From contig NC_084468.1 in NCBI RefSeq assembly GCF_027409185.1, positions 100,068,001 through 100,132,000 of the forward strand: 64,000 bases of DNA, given 5' to 3'. The stretch comes from Cynocephalus volans. Lineage: Eukaryota > Chordata > Mammalia > Dermoptera > Cynocephalidae. This document shows positions 1-9,926 of the stretch, in pieces. The notes below the pieces were generated by a model. The model saw only the letters and a program-made list of their open reading frames with translations, did no database searches and was not told the DNA's origin. Both the position numbers and the translations under genes were made by a program. The stretch's first letter is position 1. Every line of letters begins with the position of its first letter.

Positions 1-1007
1 AGTAGATGAATGCCTACATCATCAATAAAACATATTCATTTTTAAAATTCAACATTAAATATTGTTGAAACAGATATTACAAAGTAAATGTGTAGACAAA
101 AGCTAAAAGAACATGCAAATTTCCAGATAATGCCATAGCATAGAAATAAGTTGTGCTTTCATAATTAGCCAGGAGAGGGCATTAAGTGGCTGCCCTATGA
201 CGGTGTGCTTGTAAATAATTTTTTAAAATCTGGAAAGAATTGATCTTGGGGTGGGAGTGTAAGAAACAAAGTAGTTCAGGGTAATGAATCATAGTATCCA
301 AAAACTATACACTAAAATCTTTGAATGAAAATAATTTTCCAAATGAGTCTTCTTAAAGCACTCAGCTTTCTTTCTACCTGAGAATTTAACAAACATAATT
401 TTATTATACATATGATCACTGTTTGATTACAGCCAAAGGTTTAAGATGGAGAAGAATCATTCATTGTTAACACTGAAAGGGCTCTACAAGCCCCCTAGCT
501 GATTTCTTCATTCTACATATGAAGTTCAGAGATGTTACATAATGTGCCTGAGGTTCCCCAAGGCTGAGACTACTGAGGCTTCTACTGAAGTTGAGTTCTC
601 CTCTGGCTTCCCCTCTAAGGTCAGCCTTTCTGTATTCTCCAGCTCACCTCACATGAGACTATCACCCTGAGCACTTACAGGTGGAGAGTACTGACTCATA
701 TCAGAACTACTGGCAGCACCAAAAGAAGTAGGAACTCCCTCCTAAATATTAAAGTTAATGCAATTTAAATACAAACATTTTCATTGTGATTATACCTAAG
801 AAATGTTTCTGATAAAACACAATTCTCTCTTTTTCCAGATGAAATCCAAATGCTTACCCAGGGAAGGAGACACGCACAAAAGTAGATAGCAAAACCCCAC
901 ACTGTTTTTCCTGCTAGCCCAAGTAATGTCAATCTCAGGCTACAAAGATAGGATTACAGAACAAGAACATTAGTAATGAGTAGGTCTATCTCTCTTATTT
1001 ACAAATA
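1..1007. other. unassigned AT-rich intergenic sequence
   Basis: No reading frame with protein-family character, no RNA gene and no repeat family that I can name is visible. The sequence is AT-rich and CpG-poor, as expected of old mammalian intergenic DNA. Confidence 0.5.
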
Positions 1008-1009
1008 TT

Positions 1010-1098
1010 TCATAAATGAAGAATCTAAGTTCTTTGGAGGTTTAATGATTAGCTCAAGGACACAAACCTGGCAAGTGGCAGAAGTGATGGATCACTTA
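1010..1098 (+). repeat. MIR SINE fragment
   Basis: The order of short blocks (gaagaatctaag, then gattagctcaaggacacaaa, then aagtggcagaag) follows the conserved MIR core, which reads as deleted base count, gene-like 'gaggttaag...cccaaggtcac' and 'agtggcagag' blocks in the plus orientation. It is diverged, so family membership is likely and the ends are approximate. Confidence 0.5.
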
Positions 1099-1107
1099 AG
1101 TAAGGTC

Positions 1108-1706
1108 TGTGGAAGACAGAATTCTACGATGACCTTCTTTCCCTGGCATTACTCCTGTGATTGTATCATTATATGTGGCAAAATACTTTTGCAGATATAA
1201 CTACTGTTACTAATCAGTTGACATTAAAATAGGGAGATTATCCAGATGGGTTTAACTTAGTCCCTTGAGCCCTTAAAAGGAGGATAATTTTCTCCAGCTG
1301 TGGGCAAAATAGGACACCAGAGATTTTGAAAGTGTGAGAGATATTCGACATGGGGAACATTCTCCACTGCTGAAATGGAAGGGCCATGTGGTGAGGGAAT
1401 CTAACCACTCAGAGACTGAGAGCAACTCCCAGCTGACAGTCAAGGAAACAAAGACCAACAGCTGCAAGTAACTGAATTCTACCAACAACCTGAATAAATT
1501 TGGAAGCAGATTCTTCCTCAGAGTTTCTAGATAAGAGCCCAGCCCCAGCTGGCACCTTAATTTCATCCTTATGAGACCCTAAGCAGAGACTCACCAATTG
1601 AGCCCGCATTGGTTTTTGACCTATAGAACTATCAAATAATAAATGAGTGTACTTTTAAGCTGCTAAATTTGAATAATTTGGTACATAGCAATAGAAAACT
1701 AATACT
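1108..1706 (+). mobile_element. MLT1-type MaLR solo LTR
   Basis: It begins with tgtggaagacagaattcta and ends with the typical caatagaaaactaatac block. In between are the family landmarks actgaattctaccaacaacc, a 'gagaccctaagcagag' block and an 'aataaatgagtg' region near the 3' end. This is an old solo LTR of the mammalian MaLR class, with the 5' TG retained and no internal region on either side. The subfamily (MLT1D to MLT1H) cannot be settled by eye. Confidence 0.7.
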
Positions 1707-3200
1707 AGGACTAACATGAAAACACAAAGCATTTGAGATTTTAAGATAGAGGGACTTCAACATAAGGATTTTGCTACACAAATGATGAAAGTGCAAAGAA
1801 GGTGAATGGGAGAGGGGGAGGCAACCCTGTTTAGCAGCTGCTGCAATCGTCTGCCATTCCCAGGTCAGAGGGATCACAGGAAGTGAGTTACCAGAGTCCA
1901 AGGGCTGGAGTCACAGAAGAAGTTGGAACCACAGCAGCCTGTCCAGTGGGCACTAAAACCACTGGGTGAGTTTGTAGCTGCCAAACACAGGCTGAGAGGT
2001 AGGGAGGGGTGTGTGTCCCCTCTTCTCACCTTCCAGTCTTCCACTAGTACCTCCCATTGACCAGCCCCAGCTGGAAGCCAGCTGATACCTGATACTGGTG
2101 CCTGAGAAATGCAGCCTGCAAAGGTCAGCCTCCTGCCACACAGAGCAAATAAGGGAAAGGACAAGGAATGGCTCTGAAGGCAAAAAGGCCCAGACAAGCA
2201 CAGATGGCATCAGAACCATCAAGAAGACCAGGCACTTGGAGTTTAGGCACTGTGCTAACTTATTTAGGTTATCTATCTTGGTTTAAAGTTGGTCTTAATA
2301 CTTTCTTGTATTCCTGTTTTGCAGACTAGAGCCCCAATTGATATTTTCTTAAATGATAGACCTTATTTCAAATGCAGGTTTATATAACAATCACAAGCCA
2401 ACTTATATGGGCTCACTATGAAGCCCTACAGATGCTTACCTATTGAAGTAGTAGAAAATATTTAAAAAGGCAAAAACCAAAATGCATGCAGTTTTAAGTA
2501 TTTTACTTCCCTGAATAAAGAACTTTTTTTTTTTTTTTACTTAAAACTAAAATACATTTTTGTTCATTATTTTCAATAGTTCAATAGTTTAATTTTGTGG
2601 TCACCTATTGGGGGGTAAACTTATGATTTATCCAGTCATAATATAAGAAGTTTCCTCTTATAATCACAGAATCAAATCTGCATGAAGCCTCACAAGATTA
2701 ATGTGCACACACATTTCTAAAGTTATTTTCTGAGATTTTCATTCTGAAGATCTATGTTGCAATAATCTTATTTAGTGTGAAAAAACCAATTGCTTATTTT
2801 TAAATGTTAATTTAAAAATATACTACTAATAAAATATGCAATGATAAAAATATACCATAGGAAAAGAAATATTTATGCATATTTGAGCAATGCTGAGTTG
2901 AGTGTAAAAAACATTGACTGGAGTGGGGAAAATGTTAGAACTTCTATTTACATTTACTTTGACCTCAAATGAGAAAAAAATTAATCTTTTCTATTCTTTA
3001 ACATCTGGATCAGTGCTGGCACCTTTATCTACTCTGCAGGTCATATCCTTACATAGGTCTGACATCCTTAAAACATCCTAATAAATCCAGGGCATCTGGA
3101 CGTTGAAGGCATCATTTACTTTTTGGTCTTTTATAGACTTTTGCTAAGTATTGAAGCCTTTGTATTCCCAGTTAAACATATTTATAGATAATACTATATT
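1707..3200. other. unassigned intergenic sequence
   Basis: Short open frames occur on both strands but show no family character. The block around 1800-2230 is somewhat GC-richer and could be an old repeat that I do not recognise. A T-run lies at 2524-2539. No gene is supported. Confidence 0.45.
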
Positions 3201-3204
3201 ATGT

Positions 3205-3325
3205 AACTGATACTAGTATTTACTGAATAATGTCTAAGTGCTAAGCATTGTTATATAGGTACAGAAAAGACAGCAGTGATAAAACAGATAACATCCCTGG
3301 TCTCAAGTAACTTACTTTCTAATAT
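3205..3325 (+). repeat. L2-derived 3' fragment
   Basis: The series 'actgaataatgtctaagtgctaagcattgtt', 'acagcagtgataaaacagata' and 'atccctggtctcaagtaacttactttctaat' has the layout of the mammalian L2 3' segment (size class, then 'cagtgaacaaaacaga', then 'ccctgccctcatggagcttacattcta'). The sequence is strongly diverged. A MIR-related origin is the alternative. Confidence 0.55.
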
Positions 3326-6270
3326 TGGCCATCAACATTAACCATGGCAGGCAAAGGAAGAAGAAATAAGCTCAGCATAAATACAGACTTTCTCTTCTTT
3401 AATTATTTCCATTTATGCATTATGGCTGATCGCACAAAAACAAGCCCTAAGCCAAGTTGCGAAAGAAGAGTTGTTTTTTATCAGCTCCATTTACTTCCTT
3501 TGTGCAAACTCTCTTCTCTCATTTGCCACAATCTTCATTCAACCTGGTCCCTGTGTTCCTGGTCCAAGAAGTTGCCAAGGGTGCCCATCATGTCGCTCCA
3601 TTCTTTATCTCTTTCCCTGGTGGTGACAAATTCTTGTGATTCTTGATCCCTTTATGGTTTTAAAATGTACCTCTTTTTCTGTTGCTCTTAAGACAATTCT
3701 AGATAACTCCATAATTTAACACATTGTTTTGATAAGGATGGTATAAAATAAAAATGGAAGAAAAAAAGAAAATAAAAATATATTATAACTCATTAGTAAG
3801 GAGCATAGAATAATCATTCTATGAAATAAATGTATCTGAAGAAGTTTGATATATATTAGATTTCAGTATAATACTAAACTCTACTCATACTTTATCTATA
3901 ATTTATTGCCTTATCTATGCACAACAAATCTGCCCCAATATCCTCAAGGTGATCAATTTCCTGGAAACCAAAGACAAGGGATAGATTGAGTAAGCAGGAG
4001 TTTGTCATCCACTGTTTGTGACAGAGGCATCCAAGAAGAGCTGCTCTTGAATGGCAGGTGAAGGATGCACTTCCATCATTCCAACAAGCAATAGACAATG
4101 TAATATGAAAAAATAAATCAAAACAAGTCTAGCATACAGAGAATGGCTTTTCAGATTGCAACACAATGTGGAGAAGTTGTTTTAGCATAAATCTACATGG
4201 GAAATTTTCACACAGGATTTAATCTTGCCAGTGTAAAAGATCTAAGTGCCTTTTACAAATAGACCCTGAGGACAGGTCTTCATGAGACTTTCTCCCATCT
4301 CCCCTGCTCCACCACACCATGTAATCATCTCCCCCAGTGCCATCCCATCTTCCCCCAACACACACCCACCCACACCCACACATCCATCCCCCACACATGC
4401 TTTGGACCCAATCCAATAACAAAACTGGACAGAGATAACTAATCAACACCCCAAAACACAAACCAAGCCTAAAAACTAATGGGAAGAAGAAAAGTGGTTA
4501 AAAGGATGAGAAGTTGTGGATCAGAGTCTATGGGGGAAATGACTGCCCGTCATCAGTGAGTGGCCATAGCAGATGCTCAAGGCATTTAAAACTGAAACCA
4601 TAAACATTTTGGATAGACTTTAATACAGTAGAAAAACAATCCTATTTTCTACCTCTTTGTGGACACAAACACAGAGTAAAGATCTATGGGCATAGTTCAG
4701 TTTCCCTGGCTGATCTGATCATATGATTATGGACTTTTATTCTCTTTTTTTCCTCAATAGGGGAAAATTGCTCAAATGAAATGGGGCAGGGAAGTGGATG
4801 TACTATCCAAGATTGTTGAATATGGTCTATATCTATATTTCTGTATAAAAACATTCATCATTCTGAAGGAAAGAATATTCCACCATATCATCTAAATTGT
4901 TAATGAAATGGTGTAAATGAGAAGAAAATGGCACAAATTATAATTTAGCACAAATTATAACTTAGTTTAGAAAGCTTTCAAGCAAAGAAGTGCACAGTAT
5001 GCATAGTAATGACTTCACAGCTAGAGCCATTTCGTGTGAACCACATTTGAGATAAATGCTTTACCCAGAGACTCAGAATTACACTATGCTGGAGCTTCAC
5101 TCAGAATTACACTTTGCTGGCTTCCTTCCAAAGTCTCCCTCAGGAGATGTCATCGGTGCAGAGTGTTTTGGAAGTCCACGTTATTTGGGAAAAATTTCGA
5201 ATAATCTTAAAGAAAAATGAATTGCTTTTGTAGAAAACAAAAGGTGTATTCATGACTGATATGGCAGAGAAATGATGGGCCCACACAGATGAGGTTAGAG
5301 GCCAAGGCAGATCACTTGAAATCACCTGGCTGCAAATGAGTTTGAAATCCTGTGATGTTTGTTATCCCAGGTACCAAAAGCTAAAGTGTTTCTGAGAAGA
5401 GACAGAAGAAGGCATGAAAAATGTTCTAGGCAAATATTCTAAGTATGAAAATTGAGAAACAAAACATAGGTCCTAGGGAGTTTCCAGAACATTTCTCCTA
5501 GTGTAGTGTGTGAGTTGTAAGTCAAGGATGTTTCAGTCTTGATGCGTGATTGGTTTAGAGTAAGTCTTTGGAAGAGTGGAATGTGATAAGGGTACATATG
5601 CCTAGTTCTTCATCAGTCATTCTGGTAGAGTGCTTAAAGATTTTGAATTAAGTAATGGGGTTTACATAAAATGTGCACAATGCAGAGGGAACCATGGAAC
5701 TTGACCAGAAAACCAGTATAGTTCAAAAAAGTGTTTGTGAGGAAGCATTTATTGCCAGGATCTGCAAATCAAAATCAAGGACAAAATTAACCTGAATGCC
5801 TTTTAAGATTTCTTATCTAATGCAATTAATTCCACTTGGGTGGAAGAGAAGCTAAGAACACAGCAAAATTTTGAAGACAAACAGGTTGACAAGAGTGGTG
5901 ACTCAGCACCAAATTCGTGCCTTAGTGACAGTGTGCAGAAGTTTTAGAGAGGCAAGTTAGTGGGACTTGAGAAAATTCAAGCCCTACCTGTGGGAAAAGA
6001 GGTGAGGCAGCAAGACAAAGAACTCAGTTTAAATTCCAGGCAAAGATTGCCAGCTCTTATTACTAACATGAGCACACTCGTGTAATCTCTAAGTACACAT
6101 TCCCAGGTAATAATTCATTTGTGTTGGAAAAGATGTGAAATGCTTAGAGCAATTTCTGAAACAGCATATGGTCTTAGCCTGGGGCCAGCTGGGTCTTGCA
6201 GATCACTGGGTCTAATCTTACCTCACAGCTCTGTGAGCCCATCCTAACCTACCCTATCCCTCAATGTTCC
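3326..6270. other. unassigned intergenic sequence
   Basis: I see no gene or confidently named repeat. A CA-rich block lies at 4350-4400. Two short local duplications are present: actcagaattacact at 5071-5092 recurs at 5099-5120, and gcacaaattataa recurs between 4930 and 4962. Both look like replication slippage. Confidence 0.45.
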
Positions 6271-6273
6271 TTC

Positions 6274-6282
6274 TACATGGAT

Positions 6283-6288
<6 letters not shown>
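6274..6288. repeat. left target-site duplication of the KIAA1191 retrocopy
   Basis: TACATGGATTTATTT here matches TACATGGATTGATTT at 8779-8793 with one mismatch. The right copy ends in ATTT/AAAT, which fits the preferred L1 endonuclease nick (TTTT/AA) for a minus-strand insertion. The last bases of this left copy merge with the (ATTT)n tail, so its inner edge is uncertain by a few bases. Confidence 0.8.
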
Positions 6289-6337
<49 letters not shown>

Positions 6338-6340
6338 TTT
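6281..6340 (-). repeat. (ATTT)15 microsatellite, the former poly(A) tail of the retrocopy
   Basis: Fifteen uninterrupted ATTT units read as (AAAT)15 on the minus strand. They lie directly downstream, in the minus orientation, of a polyadenylation signal at 6362-6367 at normal cleavage distance. They therefore sit exactly where the A-tail of the inserted cDNA should be. Expansion of impure A-tails into such repeats is common. Confidence 0.8.
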
Positions 6341-6361
6341 TATGAGAAAGTAGTAAGGATT

Positions 6362-6367
6362 TTTATT
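6362..6367 (-). promoter_or_regulatory. KIAA1191: polyadenylation signal AATAAA of the retrocopied mRNA
   Basis: TTTATT on the plus strand is AATAAA on the minus strand. It lies about 20 bases before the start of the A-rich tail, which is a normal distance to the cleavage site. Confidence 0.7.
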
Positions 6368-6894
6368 GTCAAAACAAGAGATCGTAACAGAAGACACAAA
6401 TAAATTAATTGTTCTGATAATTTTAGGTTCCAAGGCCTCTCTACAGAAATGTCAGCTCCTTATACAGACAAGATACTATCTAAACCAAACAACAGCAGGT
6501 ATTTGAGACATGTTCAAGACAATGACCATGTACACAGTGGGGAGAAATAAAAAGGCAGTCTCCCTAATTTCCGTTCCTCAGTAAAGTATGTGTTGCATAA
6601 AGGTGTGAGGCTCATTTTGGTAAAAAATGCTTTTGTATAGAAAAATTTTGAATTCTTCCACCTTACCCCAAAATTTCAAGCCCTGACCTGAACAAGGAAA
6701 TCAAAATAAGGTGACACTACTTTCACGTGAACCTCAAGACTATAATCTAACTGTAGTTACCATCCTCCATACTTTACCAAATCAGTAGACTAAATTTTCT
6801 CCCTTAGGAAGTTTGCAACCAAATTGAAGTTAAATTAATCTCACTTTAAAGTACAAAGAAGGACATGCAACACTAGTGTTTGTTTTGTGACAGA

Positions 6895-6912
6895 TAAAAG
6901 AGAAAGCTCCCT
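6895..6912 (-). repeat. 18-bp inverted duplication at the inversion junction, left copy
   Basis: TAAAAGAGAAAGCTCCCT here is the exact reverse complement of 8763-8780. It marks 3' UTR sequence copied into both cDNA arms during twin priming. Confidence 0.85.
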
Positions 6913-7244
6913 TAATGTTCTCTTCTCGGTGTTGGGGACCTTTGGTGTTGCCGCCGCTCTCACCATGGCTTGGGTCTGGACTGCGCCACAGCCTCTCGGG
7001 AGACGTGGGTCCTCGAAGCCTCTTTAGTGCCGGAGTTTGGGCCGCAGGCAGCTCAGCGGCAGCAGGAAAGCAGAACCTCTGGATGGACTCTTCCTGGGAA
7101 GCTTTGCTAATTAGCAGCAGCTGGACAATGTTCCTCATTAACATCTGTTTGTCAGCATAGTCGTCACATCATTTCACTGTGGTGGCAGGGACTCAGCTCC
7201 GAATTTTATATAGAAAAAGCACCTGGATCCCAGTCTTTCTTTCA
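6913..7244 (+). other. KIAA1191: 5' UTR of the retrocopied KIAA1191 mRNA
   Basis: This stretch is clearly GC-richer and CpG-richer than its surroundings, especially 6929-7075. It runs directly into the coding start without intron-like sequence. An upstream ATG frame at 6915-7160 overlaps no recognisable protein and ends before the main start. The first few bases (about 6913-6925) may be untemplated or junction sequence; the recognisable mRNA-like sequence starts near ggtgttggggacc. The GC-rich leader could carry weak promoter activity, but no core promoter motif stands out. Confidence 0.6.
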
Positions 7245-8150
7245 ATGGCTTCAAGACAACCAGAAGTACCTGCTCTTGAGCCTAGTGGGCCTCTAGGCAA
7301 GATGTCTCTGCCTATCGGGATGTGCCGCTGGGCATTCAGCTATGATGATGCCCTCGAGGACCCTACGCCCATGACTCCTCCTCCATCGGACATGGGCAGC
7401 ATCCCCTGGAAGCCAGTGATTCCAGAGCGCAAATATCAGCACCTCACCCAGGTGGAAGAAGGAGATTCCCCTGCCATGACCCTGTCATCGGCCACTGACA
7501 TTATGGACAAGGTCCCAGTGGTGAAGGCTAGAGCCACCCATGTCATCATGAATTCTCTGATCACAAAACAGACCCAGGAAAGCATTCAGCATTTTGAGCA
7601 ACAGGCAGGGCTGAGAGATGCTGGCTACACACCCCACAAGGGCCTCACCACCGAGGAGACCAAGTACCTTCGAGTGGCAGAAGCACTCCACAAACTAAAG
7701 CTCCAGAGTGGAGAAATAACAAAAGAAGAGAAGCAGCCTCCATCAGCCCAGTCCACCCCGAGCAGCATCCCCCATTCGTCCCCTAAGCAGAAGTCCAGAG
7801 GCTGGTTCACTTCTGGTTCTTCCACAGCCTTACCAGGCCCAAATCCTAGCAACATGGATCCTGGAAGTGGGGATAAGGACAGAAACTCGTCAGATAAATG
7901 GAGCTTCTTTGGACCAAAATCCCTCCAGCAGTATGATTCAGGAGGTTTTGCCGCCCAGGCCTACGGAGGAGCCCAGAAGCCCTCTCCAATGGAAGTGATC
8001 AGTGCCCAGGCCACCCGAATGGCTGAAGATCCAGCAAACTTCAAGCCACCCAAAATGGACATTCCAGTGATGGAAGGGAAGAAACAACTGCCACGGACCC
8101 ATAAGCTCAAACCCCGTGACTTGAATGTGCTCACACCCACTGGCTTCTAG
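7245..8150 (+). CDS. KIAA1191: intact retrocopy of KIAA1191 (putative monooxygenase p33MONOX), 301 aa
   Basis: The frame opens with MASRQPEVPALE and closes with KPRDLNVLTPTGF and a stop. Both are the ends I remember for human p33MONOX, and the order of blocks between is the same: MTPPPSDM (43-50), WKPVIPERKYQHL (55-67), VIMNSLITKQTQESIQHF (100-117), a conserved stretch at about 121-157, a Ser/Pro-rich linker (about 165-205) and PPKMDIPVMEGKK (268-280). It is 301 residues against 305 in human as I recall, with a four-residue gap near 73. There is no stop, frameshift or intron. The family is a cytosolic protein described as a putative NADPH-dependent monooxygenase linked to neuronal survival; its enzymology is poorly established. 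I chose the ATG at 7245 because it gives the family N-terminus; the frame is open further upstream only through UTR-derived codons starting at a GTG. The copy is a retrogene candidate or a young pseudogene. Expression and selection are unknown. Confidence 0.85.
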   Translation: MASRQPEVPALEPSGPLGKMSLPIGMCRWAFSYDDALEDPTPMTPPPSDMGSIPWKPVIPERKYQHLTQVEEGDSPAMTLSSATDIMDKVPVVKARATHVIMNSLITKQTQESIQHFEQQAGLRDAGYTPHKGLTTEETKYLRVAEALHKLKLQSGEITKEEKQPPSAQSTPSSIPHSSPKQKSRGWFTSGSSTALPGPNPSNMDPGSGDKDRNSSDKWSFFGPKSLQQYDSGGFAAQAYGGAQKPSPMEVISAQATRMAEDPANFKPPKMDIPVMEGKKQLPRTHKLKPRDLNVLTPTGF

Positions 8151-8780
8151 AGCTCTTTCTTTTCCAGGGACTCTGGATAGAGGGTTTATTTCATTCCCCC
8201 TTTACCTTGGCTCTGACATAGGAAAGGCATATTTGAAAAAACCTCTTAAACTGAGGGTAGAGCTGGAAACATTTGGTTTTTGAGACACATTAGTGTAAAG
8301 CTTGTCCTTCTGTGAAAGAAGCCATTTTGTAGTGCTTTAAAGTTAGATTAGATCATCTCAGCAGTGATGTATGGGGGACCTCATGATCTATTTTTGTATC
8401 ATTTACCCTAGACAAGAACTTTGATCATTGCTTATTAGGTAAATAATGTTTGTGCTCTTCCAAAACCCAAGTTTCTTGATTCTTTTGCCATTGTCAGCAT
8501 GAACAGTGACAAATCATGGCATAGAGGTGCTCACTGAGTAGTCTAGACAACTTTGGCCCTCTTGACTGCTGGTGCTGTGCTCCAGCCTTATCAGGGGGAC
8601 CTAAGATCTGTTCGAGATTTGGATACAGTTAAAAGCCAGACTTGGCAGGGACCCCCCTTTCTAGGCTGAAACTGGAATCACCTTGCTTTTTGGTGGAACT
8701 GATGGGTCTCTTTGTTCTCCAGCCTGTTCTTTTTGTGGTGGCTCTTGGGCTGGTGCTGTTGGAGGGAGCTTTCTCTTTTA
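8151..8780 (+). pseudogene. KIAA1191: proximal 3' UTR of the KIAA1191 retrocopy (inverted arm)
   Basis: This non-coding sequence is continuous with the coding region and ends with GGGAGCTTTCTCTTTTA directly at the right target-site duplication. It has no A-tail or polyadenylation signal of its own, as expected if the cDNA was primed inside the 3' UTR. An AATAAA at 8795-8800 lies outside the insertion. Confidence 0.72.
8763..8780 (+). repeat. 18-bp inverted duplication at the inversion junction, right copy
   Basis: AGGGAGCTTTCTCTTTTA is the reverse complement of 6895-6912. Its last two bases (TA) are also the first two of the right target-site duplication, so a microhomology may have positioned the second primer. 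Confidence 0.85.
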
Positions 8781-8793
8781 CATGGATTGATTT
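8779..8793. repeat. right target-site duplication of the KIAA1191 retrocopy
   Basis: TACATGGATTGATTT matches 6274-6288 at 14 of 15 positions and is followed by AAATAAAA. The plus-strand junction ATTT/AAAT resembles the L1 endonuclease target. Confidence 0.8.
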
Positions 8794-9639
8794 AAATAAA
8801 AAGAAAACCTTATCAATCTGTGTGAACATACCAAGACACTATAAATTTTTCAGTAATTTTATCAGCCTATCTAGCCAATATCTCCTGCAATACTTACTAT
8901 GTGATTTAGCCTCTGTGGCTTAAATACAAAGCTAAATTGTAAGTGCAAGAGTTGATTGTGGTCAATCTAGGATTTCTAGGGAAGGTTTTAAGGGTGGCAG
9001 ACAGAATACTGAATACTTTTGTGGGGGATTGGTGTTGAAAGTCTTACTGAAGTAGATACATATTCGGTATTAATAACAGCTTCTTTCAAGTATTTGCCCA
9101 CTACTATCGCAAGCAGATCATGAGAAGAACTTAGCCACACTCTAAAAATGTTCCAGAAATGCTAAGACATGCCATATCAGGAAAACAAAGGGAGTCCATT
9201 GTAACTCACAAAGGTTGATGGCTTGTACCCACCCCCTCCCACTAAGGGCCCAGGGAACTGAGTTTGAACAACTTCAACTTCAGTAGCTCCCCAGCTCCTG
9301 AGCGACTAAGTTTTCTCTCCATGAGAGAACATGCACTGTGCAAAATGGGAGCATTGTCAAATAATACAAAACCTTTAATTCACATAGGTATGTTTTAAGG
9401 GATTATTTACTAAAAGATCAGTAATTTGAGTTTTTTTTAAAAAAATAAATAACTGTAGCAACTAAATCTCCAAGTTCATATTTGTGTTCTTCTTGATGGT
9501 GGAAGAAATCCAGAAATCCAGAGAAGAACGATGGTTGTGTTATGCACTTTAAAAAAAAGAAAAAGAAGAAAAAAAGAATAACTAATAGAGATAGATAAAT
9601 ATAATGTGAATGGGAAGGTTATTGGGGCCACCCTAAGAG
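8794..9639. other. unassigned intergenic sequence
   Basis: I see no gene. A-rich runs lie at 9437-9452 and 9551-9580. The block 9100-9350 may be an old LTR fragment, but I cannot name it. Confidence 0.45.
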
Positions 9640-9786
9640 AATAAAAACTAGTGGTTTGTGTCTTACAGAAGCTTTCCTAATAAGCAAAGCCTAAGACAAG
9701 AACTCTTGTTCAAATAATTTATTAAGAAGTTGCTCTCAAAAGAAGGATAGTTAGGAATACAATTGTGAGTAAAGAAAAAGCCAAGC

Positions 9787-9800
9787 AAGAACATGGTTTC
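9787..9800. repeat. left target-site duplication of SINE 9801-9912
   Basis: AAGAACATGGTTTC here matches AAGAATATGGTTTC at 9913-9926 with one mismatch. Confidence 0.8.
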
Positions 9801-9912
9801 AGGCTGGCCAGTTAGCTCAGCTGGTTAGAGAGTGGTGTTGATAACACTAAGGTCAAGGGTTCAGATCCCCTTATCAGCCAGCTGCCAAAACAAACAAATA
9901 CCAGAAAAAGAA
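9801..9912 (+). mobile_element. tRNA-Ile-derived SINE (CYN-like)
   Basis: The element has a Pol III box A (TAGCTCAGCTGG, 9813-9824) and box B (GGTTCAGATCC, 9858-9868), and it aligns by eye to tRNA-Ile. It lacks a 3' CCA-type gene end, carries extra bases, and ends in an A-rich tail (9886-9912). The 14-bp target-site duplications show L1-type insertion. A tRNA-Ile head without a tRNA-unrelated body is what I recall for the CYN SINEs of colugos. Confidence 0.85.
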
Positions 9913-9926
9913 AAGAATATGGTTTC
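9913..9926. repeat. right target-site duplication of SINE 9801-9912
   Basis: See 9787-9800; 13 of 14 bases agree. Confidence 0.8.

Larger units (their letters stand above)
6342..6912 (-). pseudogene. KIAA1191: distal 3' UTR arm of the KIAA1191 retrocopy (non-inverted arm)
   Basis: Read on the minus strand this is non-coding sequence. It begins with AGGGAGCTTTCTCTTTTA (6912 to 6895) and ends with an AATAAA signal (6367-6362) about 20 bases before the tail. The first 18 bases repeat, in opposite orientation, the end of the 3' UTR attached to the coding arm (8763-8780). The two arms can therefore be read as one continuous 3' UTR of about 1.2 kb split by the inversion. A separate older antisense insertion is possible but would not explain the shared 18 bases or the paired target-site duplications. 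Confidence 0.72.
6281..8778 (-). mobile_element. KIAA1191: twin-primed (5'-inverted) processed retrocopy of KIAA1191 mRNA
   Basis: The insertion lies between two 15-bp target-site duplications. On the minus strand its 3' end is at left: A-tail (6281-6340), AATAAA (6362-6367) and distal 3' UTR up to 6912. There the orientation flips, and 6913-8780 carries 5' UTR, coding region and proximal 3' UTR in the plus orientation, ending at the right duplication. This is the structure expected when a second primer on the other target strand copies the same mRNA during L1 target-primed reverse transcription. The inferred mRNA is about 2.4 kb, which fits my memory of KIAA1191. I did not align the 3' UTR; its identity is inferred from the shared 18-bp stretch, the duplications and the polyadenylation signal. 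Confidence 0.8.

Noticed and set aside
6915..7160. Upstream 81-codon frame in the retrocopy leader
   Set aside because: It is 5' UTR sequence and has no protein-family character. It may be an upstream frame in the mRNA but not a gene.
7179..7244. In-frame 22-residue N-terminal extension of the KIAA1191 frame
   Set aside because: It starts at a GTG and is derived from 5' UTR. The family N-terminus MASRQPEV begins at the ATG at 7245.
8795..8800. AATAAA as the polyadenylation signal of the KIAA1191 retrocopy
   Set aside because: It lies outside the insertion, just after the right target-site duplication. The real signal is on the minus strand at 6362-6367, next to the A-tail.
9801..9885. tRNA-Ile gene
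   Set aside because: Box A and box B are present, but the sequence is diverged and carries an A-rich tail and target-site duplications, so it is a SINE.
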